Assembly (NCBI GenBank): GCA_037127315.1
Contig: JBBBDQ010000346.1
Location: forward strand, 6,162,501-6,226,500
Length of the DNA: 64,000 nucleotides
Source: Ascarosepion bandense
Lineage: Eukaryota > Mollusca > Cephalopoda > Sepiida > Sepiidae
Reading direction: 5' to 3'
Shown: piece by piece, positions 32,190-43,011 of the stretch
How the letters are laid out: each line of letters starts with the position of its first letter
Position numbering within the stretch: position 1 is the first letter of the stretch
Made by a program: the position numbers and the translations under genes
Notes under the pieces: generated by a model
Told to the model about the DNA's origin: nothing
What the model saw: the letters and a program-made list of their open reading frames with translations, nothing else
Databases searched by the model: none

Positions 32190-32320
32190 AAAACTGCATT
32201 TCTGTTGCTTCTAGTCTCTTCATAATCTCTGAGCAGATTGTTTAGTTTTTACTGCAATACAGGAAGACAGATATCACAAAACAATTCAGTACTCTTTCCT
32301 TTGTTTCTAGTTGTTGTGGG
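32190..32320 (-). mobile_element. RTE-type LINE relic
   Basis: The minus strand reads LETKERVLNCFVISVFLY, then LEATEM, matching the ETRKRVLDCY-SVLQYGSECW region of the RTE family at 44.9-47.9 kb. Short and diverged. Confidence 0.5.
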
Positions 32321-32399
32321 ATCTCCCCTTTGTATATGAGAATGGACTCGACTGATCATACATATCCTTCTGCATTAGAGAGAACAGCAGTTGGGTAGT

Positions 32400-32645
32400 A
32401 GAGAATATTCGTAGAGATCTATGCCAGTTATCGGAGAGTACTGGAACTAATACGTAAGTTGCCGAGAGATACCGAACTTTCCCAGAGACAACTGCATCAG
32501 AAGTCAGACTAGCTCTGAGCTCCACCTAGATAGAATAATATACACTGATATACTATTTCCAACTACTTCACCTCAAGACTTGTATATATTTATTTCTTAC
32601 TAATAGTATTCCTGGATTTACTAACCTGCGTTCAGGTTAGCCCGA
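32400..32645 (-). repeat. U3 interspersed repeat
   Basis: Reverse-complement partner of 11390-11610, sharing GGTTAGTAAATCCAGGAATA and GAGCTCAGAG blocks. Confidence 0.5.
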
Positions 32646-32852
32646 GAGAGATAATTATTTCGTTTAAAGCAGGTATGGTTATTTCCATGTAATAGGACAG
32701 TACGCCTTATTTGCACAGGTAGATCATGTCTTATAAACTAACATACCTGCAATAAAATGAATGCTATTCTGGTAGTGTTGTAGAATATCCTGTCCTACCC
32801 CGGAATAGATATGGTCCAGTCTATAAAAGACTGTGACTAGCGCGAACTGATA

Positions 32853-33788
32853 GCAGTCGTCAGTAGACGGCTCTATGACACTGTCAGCTCTCTGCCTTCG
32901 GGTAGAGGGCGCTCTCTGCTTCCGAGCAGAGAGCATAAACCCAGTCGTGGTTCCGCCGAAGGGTAGAACCACGACTCGGTAAAAATAGACAGACATATTT
33001 TTGGCCCGGCTATATGGCTGGGAATTCCCACATTAAAATGACCATGTGTCACATCCGGCCTTGCGTGGGAAGGCTAGTAAATACAGCAGTCGTCAGTAGA
33101 CGGCTCTATGACACTGTCATCTCTCTGCCTTCGCGCTCTCTGCTTCCAATAACCCAGTCGTTGTTCCGCCGAAGGGTAGAAGCCCGACTGGGGAATAATA
33201 GACAGACATTTTTGTCCTGGCCATATAGCCCGGAAAGCCCAGTTATAAACTGACCATGTGCCATATGTCATATGTCATCCTTACTGGGCGGGACAGCTAA
33301 ATAATGCATTCGTCACTAGACGGATCTATGACACTGTAAGCTCTCTGCCTCCGAGCAGAGAGCACAAACCCAGTCGTGGTTCCGCCGAATGGTAGAATCA
33401 TGACTGGGGAAAAATAGACAGACATTTTTTGGCCTGACTATAAGGCCGGGAACACCCACAATAAAAGACCTTGAGTCACATCTAGCCTTGTGTGTGAAGG
33501 TCGGTAAATACAGCATTCGTCACTAGACTGACACTGTCAGCTCTCTGCCTTCGCGTAGAGGGCGCTCTCTGCTTCCGAGCAGAGAGCACTAACCCAGTTG
33601 TGGTTCCGCCGAAGGGTAAAATCACGACTGGGGAAAAATAGACAGTAATTGTTTGGCCTGGCTCTTTGGCCGGGAACACCCACAATAAATAGACCTTGTG
33701 TCACGTCTAGCCTTGCGTGGGAAGGTTGGTAAATACAGCATTCGTCACTAGACTGATCTATGGCACTGTCACCTCTCTGCCTTACTAT
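32853..33788. repeat. R5 two-hairpin element, tandem array of five units
   Basis: Units start at GCAGTCGTCAGTAGAC or GCATTCGTCACTAGAC: 32853, 33086, 33306, 33513 and 33738; the last is truncated near 33788. Unit lengths are 233, 220, 207 and 225. Each full unit has GCTCTCTGCT-TCCG-AGCAGAGAGC-type and CCCAGTCGTGGTTC-type hairpins. Two 3' subtypes occur: units 1, 3 and 4 end with a CTAGCCTTGYGTGGGAAGG-like block, while unit 2 ends TACTGGGCGGGACAGCTAAA like the single copy at 23.4 kb. Open frames crossing the array are artefacts. Confidence 0.9.
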
Positions 33789-33789
33789 T

Positions 33790-34080
33790 CGTTGGTGTTT
33801 TTGTATGTCTATTGGTTTATTGTACTGGGGTATAATAAATCTCTCATAATCTATCTTCAGTGTTAAGTATTATTCTTGCACCATTCTTTTCCCTAATTGT
33901 CCACTCTCAGAATATGTCAGGTACTATCATAGCACTAATATTCATTTGATTGCATAATCTTAAATTAGAAATAAAATCTTGGTATATTTGTTTTAGGTGA
34001 TACTGTAAATGAATTTGTCTTATTACTGTCTTTATGAAATATATATCATGTATATCAAAACATGATAAATACCAAAATTG
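33790..34080. other. Stretch without identified features
   Basis: AT-rich DNA between the R5 array and an RTE fragment. Confidence 0.4.
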
Positions 34081-34520
34081 TATATAAAAATGTCCAAGGA
34101 AATAAGATTAACGATCATATTGAAGAAAGAGGAAATACTTCTGCGATGAGAAGAATATATAAAAGATATTTTCCACTACAAGAGAGAGCAACTTATAATA
34201 CACAAAGATGAGGACGGACCGGAAATATTAATATCCGAAGTGGAAACTTCAATGGCCAAGCTGAATAGAAACAAAACAACTGGACCAGACGGCATTGTAA
34301 TAGAGCTGCTGATAGCTCTGGAAGAATTCGGCATAGAGAATATTACAGAAATAATAAATGAAATTTATAATAGTGGTGTAATACCAGATGGCGTAAGCAA
34401 GTCGATTGTCATAGCATTGCTTAAGAAGCCAGGTGCGAACTCCACCAAACAATCAGTTTAATGAGCCACATTACAAAACTGATCGTTCGAATCCTGATAT
34501 AACCTATCATAATTACGCCC
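34081..34520 (+). mobile_element. RTE-type LINE, internal RT fragment
   Basis: Frame 34240-34461 reads MAKLNRNKTTGPDGIVIELL, IALEEFGIENITEIINEIYN, SIVIALLKKPGANSTKQSV. This is the N-terminal RT region (NRNKAPGPDGI, PKKPGA) of the 44.9-kb element. Upstream frames show KKEEILL and EEYIKD remnants. It is truncated at both ends, which is unusual for a LINE and suggests a deletion or recombination product. Confidence 0.75.
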
Positions 34521-34879
34521 GCTTCACATGCAGTAAATGGTCAACGGTACAACATTTCGAATATCTACTGATAGGTAAATATTTTAGAAAGAATTAGTTA
34601 GATAAAGAAATCGTGTAAGAGAGATTAAGATAAAAAGTAAAGACGGACGAGGGTTACGTAAATAAACAACGATAAGTGCAAACACTGTGTCTATCTGTTT
34701 CCTTTCGTGATCCGTGTATGCATGCATACATACATGATGATTCTCGCATAGAACTTTGATGAGAGCCACCTCCTTCTCTCCCTTTGTTTCAGTTGTAATG
34801 CCTTTATTTTCACTTGTAATCTATTTATCTCATTGTATTAATTATATATTTCTTTTTCTTAAACTTTTCTTCTTTCTCT
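34521..34879. other. Stretch without identified gene, possibly upstream LTR sequence
   Basis: No boundary of the following LTR-like sequence was located here. Confidence 0.35.
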
Positions 34880-35311
34880 CCATTATAGAAATTATTACGG
34901 AGTCGCCAACTGCGTGCCTCGTGATTGGATGAATAACAACCAATCACAGGCGACCTTTTTAGATTTTCAACAAACTCCCCACGTGAACGGGTTTTACAAA
35001 CTCCCTTCCTCTTTTGCTTGTTGGGACCTTACAGACAAGACGTCCCCGTCTGCTCTCCGTCATCTAGACCCAGGATACGTGAGGGGATTCGTCAGCAACT
35101 GAAGCACAGAATCATGGCTCTATTTCTTCAACCCAGTCATAACGACACAGGAAATATAAACTGTTAAAAGGACGCATCTTTCAGCGGAAGTTCCGCAAAC
35201 CCGACTGTTTGCAAGAGACTGTTCTTTCTTCTTTTTCTCTCTTTTCCTGTAAATACAAGTTTATAACATTTTCATTTGTGTTTGTGTTCCTTTCTTCTCG
35301 CCGGCGTCACA
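34880..35311 (+). mobile_element. Probable 3' part of an LTR (R-U5-like)
   Basis: Unusually GC-rich for the window (CGTCCCCGTCTGCTCTCCGT, CTAGACCCAGGATACGTGAG). It ends with CTGTAAATACAAGTTTATAA and CTTCTCGCCGGCGTCACA at 35311, a typical LTR 3' terminus in CA. The left boundary and any target-site duplication were not found. The 62-codon frame at 34914-35102 lies inside and has no recognised domain. Confidence 0.35.
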
Positions 35312-35748
35312 ATATTTGTTACCAATTAAAACTGGGAAATTCCCAATACCATTTATGACTATTGCACTCTTTTCATATCAATTCCGTTTATGATCTCACC
35401 AGTCGATGGAGCACTGTAGGAGAAGGTAGACTTTATAAACAGTAACCACTTACGACTTTATGCAAAATTCTATGGCTACATGTTGAACGCCTTTCGGCTC
35501 AGTTACCGAATTGAACGCCCTCGATTGTTGTTTCATCCCTGTATATAACACGATGTGAAGTCAGCTTTTCTCTACCATGCGTTCATAGATTAGAGTTAAG
35601 GATCTTCGCCAAAAGACACATCAGCCGAGTTTCAATCCCGGCTTGAAGCAAACGGTTTATCTCTGCGATGCAATGAAAAAAGTTTGTATGTCGATGATTA
35701 TATCAAAATATATATCTCATTCAGTTCTCATATATTTTAGTCTGTTCA

Positions 35749-35750
<2 letters not shown>

Positions 35751-35805
<55 letters not shown>

Positions 35806-35806
35806 C
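35751..35806. repeat. (TATC)n microsatellite
   Basis: About 13 TATC units, followed by degenerate CTATCTA-rich sequence to 35885. Confidence 0.95.
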
Positions 35807-36039
35807 AGTCAGTTCACATCTATTTTAGTCTGTTCATATTATCTATCTAAATCTATTTCACTGTTCACATCTATCTAGCTAGCTAAATGGCTATATATTA
35901 CTCTGTTCATAATGTTTCATTCTTTCACTTTCTTACTCTCCCTCTGACTATTACGGTCTACTCTTGTCAATTTCAACCATTATCACTATATATATCATTG
36001 GGTATATCTGAATTTCTACACACACATATATATAGCCAC

Positions 36040-36068
36040 ATTTCACTCTCTCACTCTCTCTTTCTCTG

Positions 36069-36130
<62 letters not shown>

Positions 36131-36131
36131 A
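36040..36131. repeat. (CT)n(TA)n microsatellite
   Basis: Imperfect CTCTGT/CT run followed by about 11 TA units, abutting U1. Confidence 0.95.
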
Positions 36132-36783
36132 ATATGAGTTTAAGTATGAGTTTTGTTTAACGGCATATCAACCTCTGTCGGATATTTTATGCAAAAAAAT
36201 TAGAATTTTAAGGTATTTTTTAATGTTCGGTTATAGCGAGAAGGTTGATTTAGTCAGACTTTGATAAAAAATTTTAAATTTTATATTTTAGAAAACTGAA
36301 GACGTTTTGCTGGTAACATTTTTTACTTCAAAAATATATTATGACAATAATTTTTTTTTACTCCAAAAATGTATTATGACAATAATTTTTTACTCCAAAA
36401 ATGTATTATGACAATAGTTTTTTACTCCAAAAATGTATTATGACAATAATGTTTTTACTTCAGAAATGTATTATGGCAATAATTTGTTTACTTCAGAAAA
36501 TGTATTATGATACTATTTTTTTCCTTCTAAAAAGTATATTTTTTATAAAAGTCTATTTTTATGTATATATTTATATAAAAGTCTATTTTCATATTTTCAT
36601 AGTGTTTTGATTCCAGTTTGGGCGTTAACTATTTGCTCATAGCTGGGACTATAACAGGTGCTACCACTCCGGGTCAGGGTGGACTTGGGAACAACAGCAA
36701 TTAAGAGGTGATTCCATGCTCCGCACAACCTCCCAATCGGAGGTATTGCTGCTGGATCTAGTTTACCGTCATACCCAGGACCA
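36132..36783 (+). repeat. U1 repeat with internal minisatellite
   Basis: Full U1 order from GAGTTTAAGTATGAGTTTTG to CATACCCAGGACC. In its middle, a unit of about 30 bases (TACTCCAAAAATGTATTATG, then ACAATAATTTT) repeats about six times at 36325-36520. Flanked by (TA)n on both sides. Confidence 0.75.
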
Positions 36784-36794
36784 TATATATATAT

Positions 36795-36796
<2 letters not shown>

Positions 36797-36856
<60 letters not shown>
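36797..36856. repeat. (TG)n microsatellite
   Basis: About 30 TG units directly after the U1 end. Confidence 0.95.
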
Positions 36857-36858
<2 letters not shown>

Positions 36859-37049
36859 ATATTTTTTTTTCATCCCTTTGTATCATATCAGAAATTCATG
36901 ATGCTGCATTATTTTGCTATTTTTGGATGAGGCATTATTCCCAGATGATTCATTGTCAAAACATGTTTGTTATTTTCAAATTAACAGCCACTGTTACGGT
37001 ATTTGTGCCTTGAATTAGGATTATAATATGGCAAAAGAAAAAGAAAATT

Positions 37050-37440
37050 ATCCTTACTTTCACGTATACGAAGAGACCAAATTATTGTTCTACGTGATGA
37101 AGGCGTGGAATTCGTATACAATTCGGTTGCAGTAAAACGGATATGCACACTGCTACCGTGAATTTCCAAATGTCAGAGACATTGAGCGACAAGAGATGAA
37201 AGGGACGTCTGCCTAAAACCAGTACTGGAGAAGGCTATTTGATGAAGATCTTTGTTACACGCTCCCCATTAAGTTACCAGAAGATACATGCTGTTTTGTT
37301 TCAACATGATGCAAATGTTACTTCTATTACAGTTCCATATCTCTCAAGATTTGAATTTAGTTCGAAATTATTTAAAATGGGTGGTAAACAACGGAAAACT
37401 GCAGCCGTAACACGACGAGACGAACTAGTGTAAAATATCC
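37050..37440 (+). pseudogene. Possible Tc1-like transposase N-terminal relic
   Basis: Frames give RRDQIIVLRDEGVEF near 37068-37112 and GRLPKTSTGEGYLMKIFVTR near 37205-37265, in the order expected for the paired-like HTH and GRPRKT linker of Tc1 transposases. Several stops. Catalytic region absent. Confidence 0.35.
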
Positions 37441-37584
37441 AAGAAACATCAACAATTATAATTTGCATTAAAGCTCTTCCTCTAACAATATAGCGCAATT
37501 ACAATCCAGCAATATTATCATTGTAAGTTACAGAAAAACTAAATATGAGATTCAATGAATTGTTTTTTTTTTGTTGTTTTTTTT

Positions 37585-37665
37585 TTTTAATGTGTGCTTT
37601 GTTTAACGACATATGAGCCCCTGTGGGTTATTTAATGCCGAAAAGGTAGCGTTTTAACGTATAAC
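37585..37665 (+). repeat. U1 repeat, 5' fragment
   Basis: GTGCTTTGTTTAACGACATA followed by CCCCTGTGGGTTATTTAATG matches the U1 start; the rest is missing. Confidence 0.6.
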
Positions 37666-37768
37666 CCGGATATAAGAGACCCGTATATAGGATAAACCCT
37701 GGAATAAGAGAGCTTTTTATTATCTCTTTTATATTATTATCTCGTTTTTATTACAGGTGATCTGCATG

Positions 37769-38072
37769 TGCCTTGTGGTGCAGTGGATATCAGCTCGGAA
37801 GGAGAAATCGTGGAGCCGAGTTCAAATTCCAGTTGAATTCATTGCATTCACTTACGCGCAAATACCCTTGGGAAAGGTATTAATCCGCCTCTTCCCTCCA
37901 GTTATGGGTTAAATAGCAGGACAGATTGGGTTCTATAGTCTTGGCTGGTAACCAGTCTACCGCAGAAAGCAATGGCAACCTACTGCGGGATAATCTTCTG
38001 CCCAGTCAGTCATGTCCCTTTCGAGACATGATCGCCCAAGCGTGTTTAACGTATGGCACTTAACTGACTGAC
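37769..38072 (+). mobile_element. SINE1, full-length copy with 11-bp target-site duplication
   Basis: TGATCTGCATG at 37758-37768 is repeated at 38073-38083. Between them lies a full SINE1 with A-box GTGGTGCAGTGG, B-box GTTCAAATTCC, CATGATCGCC plus 18 bases plus GGCAC and a GACT tail. The duplication fixes the element boundaries and indicates LINE-type insertion. Confidence 0.9.
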
Positions 38073-38083
38073 TGATCTGCATG

Positions 38084-38868
38084 AAACAACATTTTATTTG
38101 ACCGTGAGTCATACTATGCAACGTTGAATAAATATCTAAATAAGATATTTAAAAATTAAAAAAATAATTAAATACTAATTTGTTTATTTCACTACTTTTT
38201 TTCAGTCGTTACCCATCTTTCTTTCTCCCCACCTATTTTTTTTTTCTCAATTATTTTCCCTTGTCGATGTATTTTATCAACGGGGTAACCACTGGCATTA
38301 TTCAAGGTATTTGTTTACTGAGGGCACGATTTTAATTCTCGAGAGGAAATTATTTGGAAGTTTGTTATTTTTTTTACATTTCCTCTCTTCTCATCAGCGT
38401 TGATATTTCACTCCTGACGTTAATTGCTAAACACGCCTCCATGCTTCAGAAATTCTACTCTGCACAATACGAAGAAGAATTTCTTTTTTAATGTTCATAG
38501 AAATATGTTTTAGTTCGAAGGTTACCGGAAAATTGAATTGGCGTGTTAAAATATGAAAGCAGTAGGAAGTCATATGATGAACTTTAAGGAAAATGTGTCT
38601 CTTCAGGTAAAACATTGGATCAAACGCAAACATGTTTTATTCGTCTTCTAATTGATATGAGTTGTAACAGAGAAAACGTTTCAAAGTAATTGTCGTAGTG
38701 GCCGATTTTACAAGTATGTCGTATTCCAAATCATGAAGTTTGCCTAATAAATTTATCTTGATATTTATCATTACATATTTTGATTTAGTTCATCGTAATT
38801 CTGATTTCAAAACCGTATTTGACCCTGGTGGGAAACATATTTGATCTGTAACTAAAAATCACTTAGCA
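38084..38868. other. Stretch without identified gene
   Basis: AT-rich DNA. No motif in the 68-codon minus-strand frame at 38427-38633. Confidence 0.45.
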
Positions 38869-39515
38869 TCTTCTTCTTCTATGTGCTATGTCCCTTCAGG
38901 ACGTAGGCGATCATGGCTTTCCACATCTCCCTATCCCTGGTGGCTCTTAGCACGCTTTCTCCTGTTAAACCACGCAACACGCGTTCTGTCATCCACCTGC
39001 CCAGGCCCTTCAAATATGTCATCCGCTGTGTTCCCCTGTCTCTTTTTCCTCTATCTAGCTTGTTAGTATCAGGTTCTCCAAGCTCTCCTTCCTCATTGCA
39101 TGTCCAAGAAACTTCAGCTGTCTTTTCTTGATACTCAGTATTAATTTCCATTTCGTTTCCATCATTTCCAAAACCTCATCATTGCTCACATGCTCGATCC
39201 ATGATATTCGCAGCATCCTTCTGTAGAACCACATTTCAGTTGCTTCAAGTTTTCCTTTATCTTTGATGATATTGTCCAGCATTTACTACCATATTGAAGA
39301 ACTGACATAACATAGCAATCCAATACTCTCTTGTTAGTTTCTAGTGAAATTTTCCTGTCTCTTAATACTGTACTCAGCTTCTAGAATGCGTCCTTCGCCA
39401 TGTCAATTCGCCTACGGATTTCTGTGTCGCACCTTCCGTCTTCTGTTAGAACACTTACCAGGTATTTAATTTTTTGTACCTGCTTGATTTTACATAAGCA
39501 GCCTGTTCCACTTAG
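38869..39515 (-). mobile_element. RTE-type LINE, 3' fragment
   Basis: The minus strand encodes KLEATEMWFYRRMLRISWIE, HVSNDEVLEMMETK, RQLKFLGHAMRKESLENLIL, and WMTERVLRGLTGESVLRATR ending in AYVLKG. The 3' end at the left is CATGATCGCCTACGTCCTGA, then a GAA-type tail. It is 5'-truncated. It lies head to head with the next copy. Confidence 0.85.
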
Positions 39516-39542
39516 CATAGTTGTAGTATAAATCCCCGAATT

Positions 39543-39888
39543 GGCTGTTGAAGCAACTGAAATGTGGTTCTACAGAAAAATGCTGCAAATTTCATGGATC
39601 GAGCATGTGAGCAATGATGAGGTTTTGGAAATGATGGAACCGAAAAGGAAATTAATATTGAGCATCAGGAAGAAACAGCTGAAGTTCCTGGGACATGCAA
39701 TGAGGAAAGAGGGCTTACAGAACCCTATACTAATAGGCCAGATCAAGGGAAACGAGACAGGGGAAAGCAGCGGATGATGGAACGAGGGTTGCATGGTGTA
39801 ACAGGCGTGCTAAAAGCCACCAGGGATAGGTAGACGTGTTTAGCCATGATCGCCTACGTACTGAAAGGATAGTGCACATAGAAGAAGA
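39543..39888 (+). mobile_element. RTE-type LINE, 3' fragment, inverted relative to the previous copy
   Basis: Encodes EATEMWFYRKMLQISWIEHV, LKFLGHAMRKEGLQNPILIG and ends GATCGCCTACGTACTGAAAG, GTGCAC, (GAA)n. A stretch after GETGESSG appears deleted. With the copy at 38869-39515 it forms a head-to-head inverted pair with a short spacer. Confidence 0.8.
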
Positions 39889-39962
39889 AGTTTTTGTTAC
39901 ACAAATGAGAGGTGCGAGAAAAGAAACGCTTACCAAGAAACCTACGGCGAAAACATTTTCTT

Positions 39963-40062
39963 TTTCTTTGTGCCGTGTCTCTTCAGAACATAGGGGATCA
40001 TGGCTTTCCACATCTTCCCATATCTTGTTAACATCTTCTTCTGTTACCTCTCCAAAACGCTG
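39963..40062 (-). mobile_element. RTE-type LINE, terminal 3' fragment
   Basis: TGCCGTGTCTCTTCAGAACA followed by TAGGGGATCATGGCTTTCCA is the reverse complement of the RTE 3' end. It abuts an H1 Helitron. Confidence 0.65.
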
Positions 40063-40063
40063 C

Positions 40064-40100
40064 TTCAAGGTTGCAGTTCTTACAATAGGGCAGAAAATCG

Positions 40101-40137
<37 letters not shown>

Positions 40138-40302
40138 CAAGATGTTTGTGTGTGTGTCTGTTTATCTGTCTGTATGTCCTTTATACAAATCCACAATTTT
40201 TATCCGATTCTCACCAAACTTCACACAAATATTCTTTAGGCTGAATCTGGATTAATTTTAAAGCTTTTATTACACCCGAGCAACGCCGGGCTATACTGCT
40301 AG
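40064..40302 (+). mobile_element. H1 Helitron-like element, 3' part
   Basis: From GGTTGCAGTTCTTACAATAG through (TA)n (40105-40133), AGGCAAGATGTTTG, to the 3' terminus CCCGAGCAACGCCGGG (hairpin), CTATACTG, CTAG at 40299-40302 followed by T. This is the clearest view of the Helitron-type end. Confidence 0.65.
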
Positions 40303-40303
40303 T

Positions 40304-40880
40304 GCACTATATGGCGAACATCGATGTCAATGCCGACTTCTAAAAAAAAAAAAATTAATTGGCAGACTTCGTCTCTGAACGGAAACAACAACTTTGCAGA
40401 ATTTTACATTGATACTGTGTTTCTCTTATTAGAAAAGCGAAAGGAACGAATTCTATAGTATTTCAATAAGTCTGAATTTATTGGTGATAGTCTACACTGT
40501 ACGAAAGTGATGAGTCTATACTGTACGAAAGTGATTTTTTCCTTAGATTTCAAATATGGCGCATGGCAAAATTTGTGAAAGATTCAGCTCCACAAACATC
40601 GTAAATCTACGCGTGGATTCAGTCTGCAGTGAATAACATTGGACCGTGGTTACGGGGTGAGATAAACAGCGACAAGTTCCATATTTTTTTGCTCGATAAA
40701 ATGGTTAAATTCGCTGGTGTTTAACGAGTTCAAGCCTATAATAATACTTAAGACATAATTAAAATAAGTTATTTGAATTTCTAATACTTTCAAATACACA
40801 CACATACACATATATATGTTAGATATATTCTCAGATGCAGTGTATCTGTAGAAGAAACAAAATGAATATATATATATACT
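40304..40880. other. Stretch without identified gene
   Basis: AT-rich DNA between H1 and an HH-SINE; a 28-base word containing CTGTACGAAAGTGAT is duplicated near 40497-40535. Confidence 0.45.
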
Positions 40881-40884
40881 ATTT

Positions 40885-41189
40885 ACGCTCTCACACCCTG
40901 AATGAGCACTCTGGAAGAATGGTAGACTTTGAAAAAACAGTAGCTACTCTAGCATCTACGCATCGCTCATTCAGTAATGAATTAGAACACTCTGGCTACT
41001 GGCGTATGATACATTATACGCTAAAAATATGCCTCCTTCTGTAGAGCGCCCGTAGCTCAGAGGTAGAATCGTCGACTGACCCCAGTTCGGTCGGGTTTCA
41101 ATCCTGGGTTAAAAAGCAATCGGATGTCTAACCGTACTGATGAGCTATGATACAGCAAAACAGATCTGTCTGCAGATGACTATATATAT
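40885..41189 (+). mobile_element. HH-SINE copy 3, long form
   Basis: CTGAATGAGCACTCTGGAAG start, then GCGCCCGTAGCTCAGAGGTA (A box), GTCGGGTTTCAATCCTGGGT (B box), hammerhead, and GACTATATATATA end. The two promoter boxes are well preserved, giving an alanine-tRNA-like look. Confidence 0.8.
41132..41175 (+). ncRNA. Hammerhead motif with mutated GAAA box
   Basis: CCGTA, CTGATGA, GCTATGATACAGC, AAAA in place of GAAA, CAGATCTGTC, TGCAG. The G-to-A change in the second box should inactivate it. Confidence 0.6.
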
Positions 41190-41646
41190 ATTGTGCTTTT
41201 GGGCAACAATGTCTCCTCTTTTTTACAGGTTTCATTGAAAATAACAAATAAGGTATTATCATTAAGATTTTTTAATAATTTTTCATGTGTTCTTCTGTTT
41301 TTTTTTGTTTGTTTTGGTTTTGTTTTTGTTTTCTTTTCAGAAATCAAATTCTATAGGAATTGTCCCAATGTTTTATTTTTTCGGTCGGTTTTTGCTATAC
41401 TTTTAACTTTTATTGTGCTAATTTTGTTTTAGGTGTAATTGCATATTTATAGAGTTTATGTATATAGATTCGTGTGTGTGTTATATTTCAAACACGGTAA
41501 GCACTTTGTTGCCGTGATCATAATTCATATTATTAAGTGTAAAATGATGCTTTCTGAAATTTTAGTTTTCTTTCCTTTTTTTTTTTTTCGTGTTGATGGT
41601 GGTATTACGTGTACATTCACGTCAAGTATTTCACGGATAATGAAAA

Positions 41647-41654
<8 letters not shown>

Positions 41655-41688
<34 letters not shown>

Positions 41689-41708
41689 TACTACTACTAC
41701 TACTACTA
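41655..41708. repeat. (TA)n(CTA)n microsatellite
   Basis: About 16 TA units followed by seven ACT units, at the left edge of a foldback element. Confidence 0.9.
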
Positions 41709-42229
41709 AATATAAAAAACAATGAATGTCTATTATGTTTAATCATGAGCCGTTCTTAAAATCGTATTCGGCTTTAATTTGAGGTGAATATAAAGACAAA
41801 AATTTTCCAACATTTGGATAATTTTTTATTAAGTTGGTTCTAAGCTTTCGGCTCACATGAGCCATCTTCAGAGAGGTTACAAGGACGTTAACATAAAAAC
41901 ATCCACCATCAAAGACGATTCTATCTTGCGTTGACATAAAACTTTGCTAAGCAATAATAACAGATACCAAATAGCAAACGCAGTTCGTAAATTTGTAATG
42001 CGGTTCTATAATGTCACACCGCGTGAGAGCTCGAAATGTTAACAAGATCATATATTCAAATGCACTGTAATGTGTTATGACCAGATTTAAACGTGATTTT
42101 ATTAAGTGTGGGTTGTTTGGATTTAATGTAGATGGCTTCCAAGATCTGAAATTAAAGCCAAAATACGATATTTAGAACGGCTCATGATTGAACATAATAG
42201 ACATTCATTGTCTCTTATATTTAACAGTA
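41699..42229. mobile_element. Foldback element with ~80-bp inverted terminal repeats
   Basis: AATGAATGTCTATTATGTTT plus AATCATGAGCCGTTCT (from 41721) pairs with its near-exact reverse complement at 42140-42225, extending to GGCTTTAATTT on the inner side. The 360-base interior includes, on the minus strand, CTGAAGATGGCTCATGTGAG then CCGAAAGC, a stem-loop followed by GAAA. No transposase. Confidence 0.65.
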
Positions 42230-42280
42230 TATGTTTAAAAAATTATCTTCTGCCTCGACACACTAAATATATATATATAT

Positions 42281-42292
42281 GTGTGTGTGTGT

Positions 42293-42360
<68 letters not shown>
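42281..42360. repeat. (TG)n microsatellite
   Basis: About 38 TG units with one GA interruption. The 600 bases that follow contain no confident gene. Confidence 0.95.
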
Positions 42361-42362
<2 letters not shown>

Positions 42363-43011
42363 ATGATACGGCAAAGTGAAAAATTTATAAACAATGTGCT
42401 TCGCCTAAACTCGTATACGTATGAAAGTATCTATACATGTATGATTTTCTGGCATTCAATTGTCCCAATTCTGTGTTCTTTTCAATTCCGAGAACGAATG
42501 TTCACATTTTGAACTGAACCACCTTCTGTGGCTGTCCATTTCACCATTTTTTTAATCGGAAACTTGATTGGAAAATACGATCGTTGTTTCATAATTCGAA
42601 AAAATATAATTATGTTCAGTGAAAGCTCGTACTATAATAATCGTGGATATTAAATATAATTAGCCTGATAACTGCCTCTGTAACGATCAATACTTACAAT
42701 ATTCGCTCGTCGATAAGTTGAAATTTAAAACAAAATAAATCCAAAATGTTTCTTATCTGATAAGACGGTCGGATTATTACATATGCAGTCAACATATTTT
42801 TTATTACTATGGCGCAGAACTGTTCTAAAAATAATATTGTTTCCAGTGAATGGATTTCTGTCTGATTTATATGTAACGAAAAAAAAAACAGCTTTTGTTT
42901 GTTTTGTTCGTAATACCTATTTTGTTCATTCAACAACTTCGGAGTTGATTCAATAAATCGAGCAAAACTGATATCGGTAGACCACCAATAATTTACACAG
43001 CCTAGTCTTCA

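Noticed and set aside
36801..37013. 70-codon frame starting in a TG array
   Set aside because: Low-complexity start and no recognisable downstream motif.
41040..41115. Possible genuine tRNA gene (A and B boxes)
   Set aside because: Same sequence recurs in six dispersed HH-SINE copies, and no complete cloverleaf with acceptor stem is apparent.
41230..41253. Possible 24-bp micro-exon (VSLKITNK) with CTTTTTTACAG acceptor and GTATTA donor
   Set aside because: Weak donor, tiny size, and no partner exon; likely chance in T-rich DNA after an HH-SINE.
42698..42863. Minus-strand open segment ending at a GTAAGT donor
   Set aside because: Acceptor context is poor (interrupted pyrimidine tract) and the peptide is Ile/Phe/Leu-rich as expected from AT-rich DNA.
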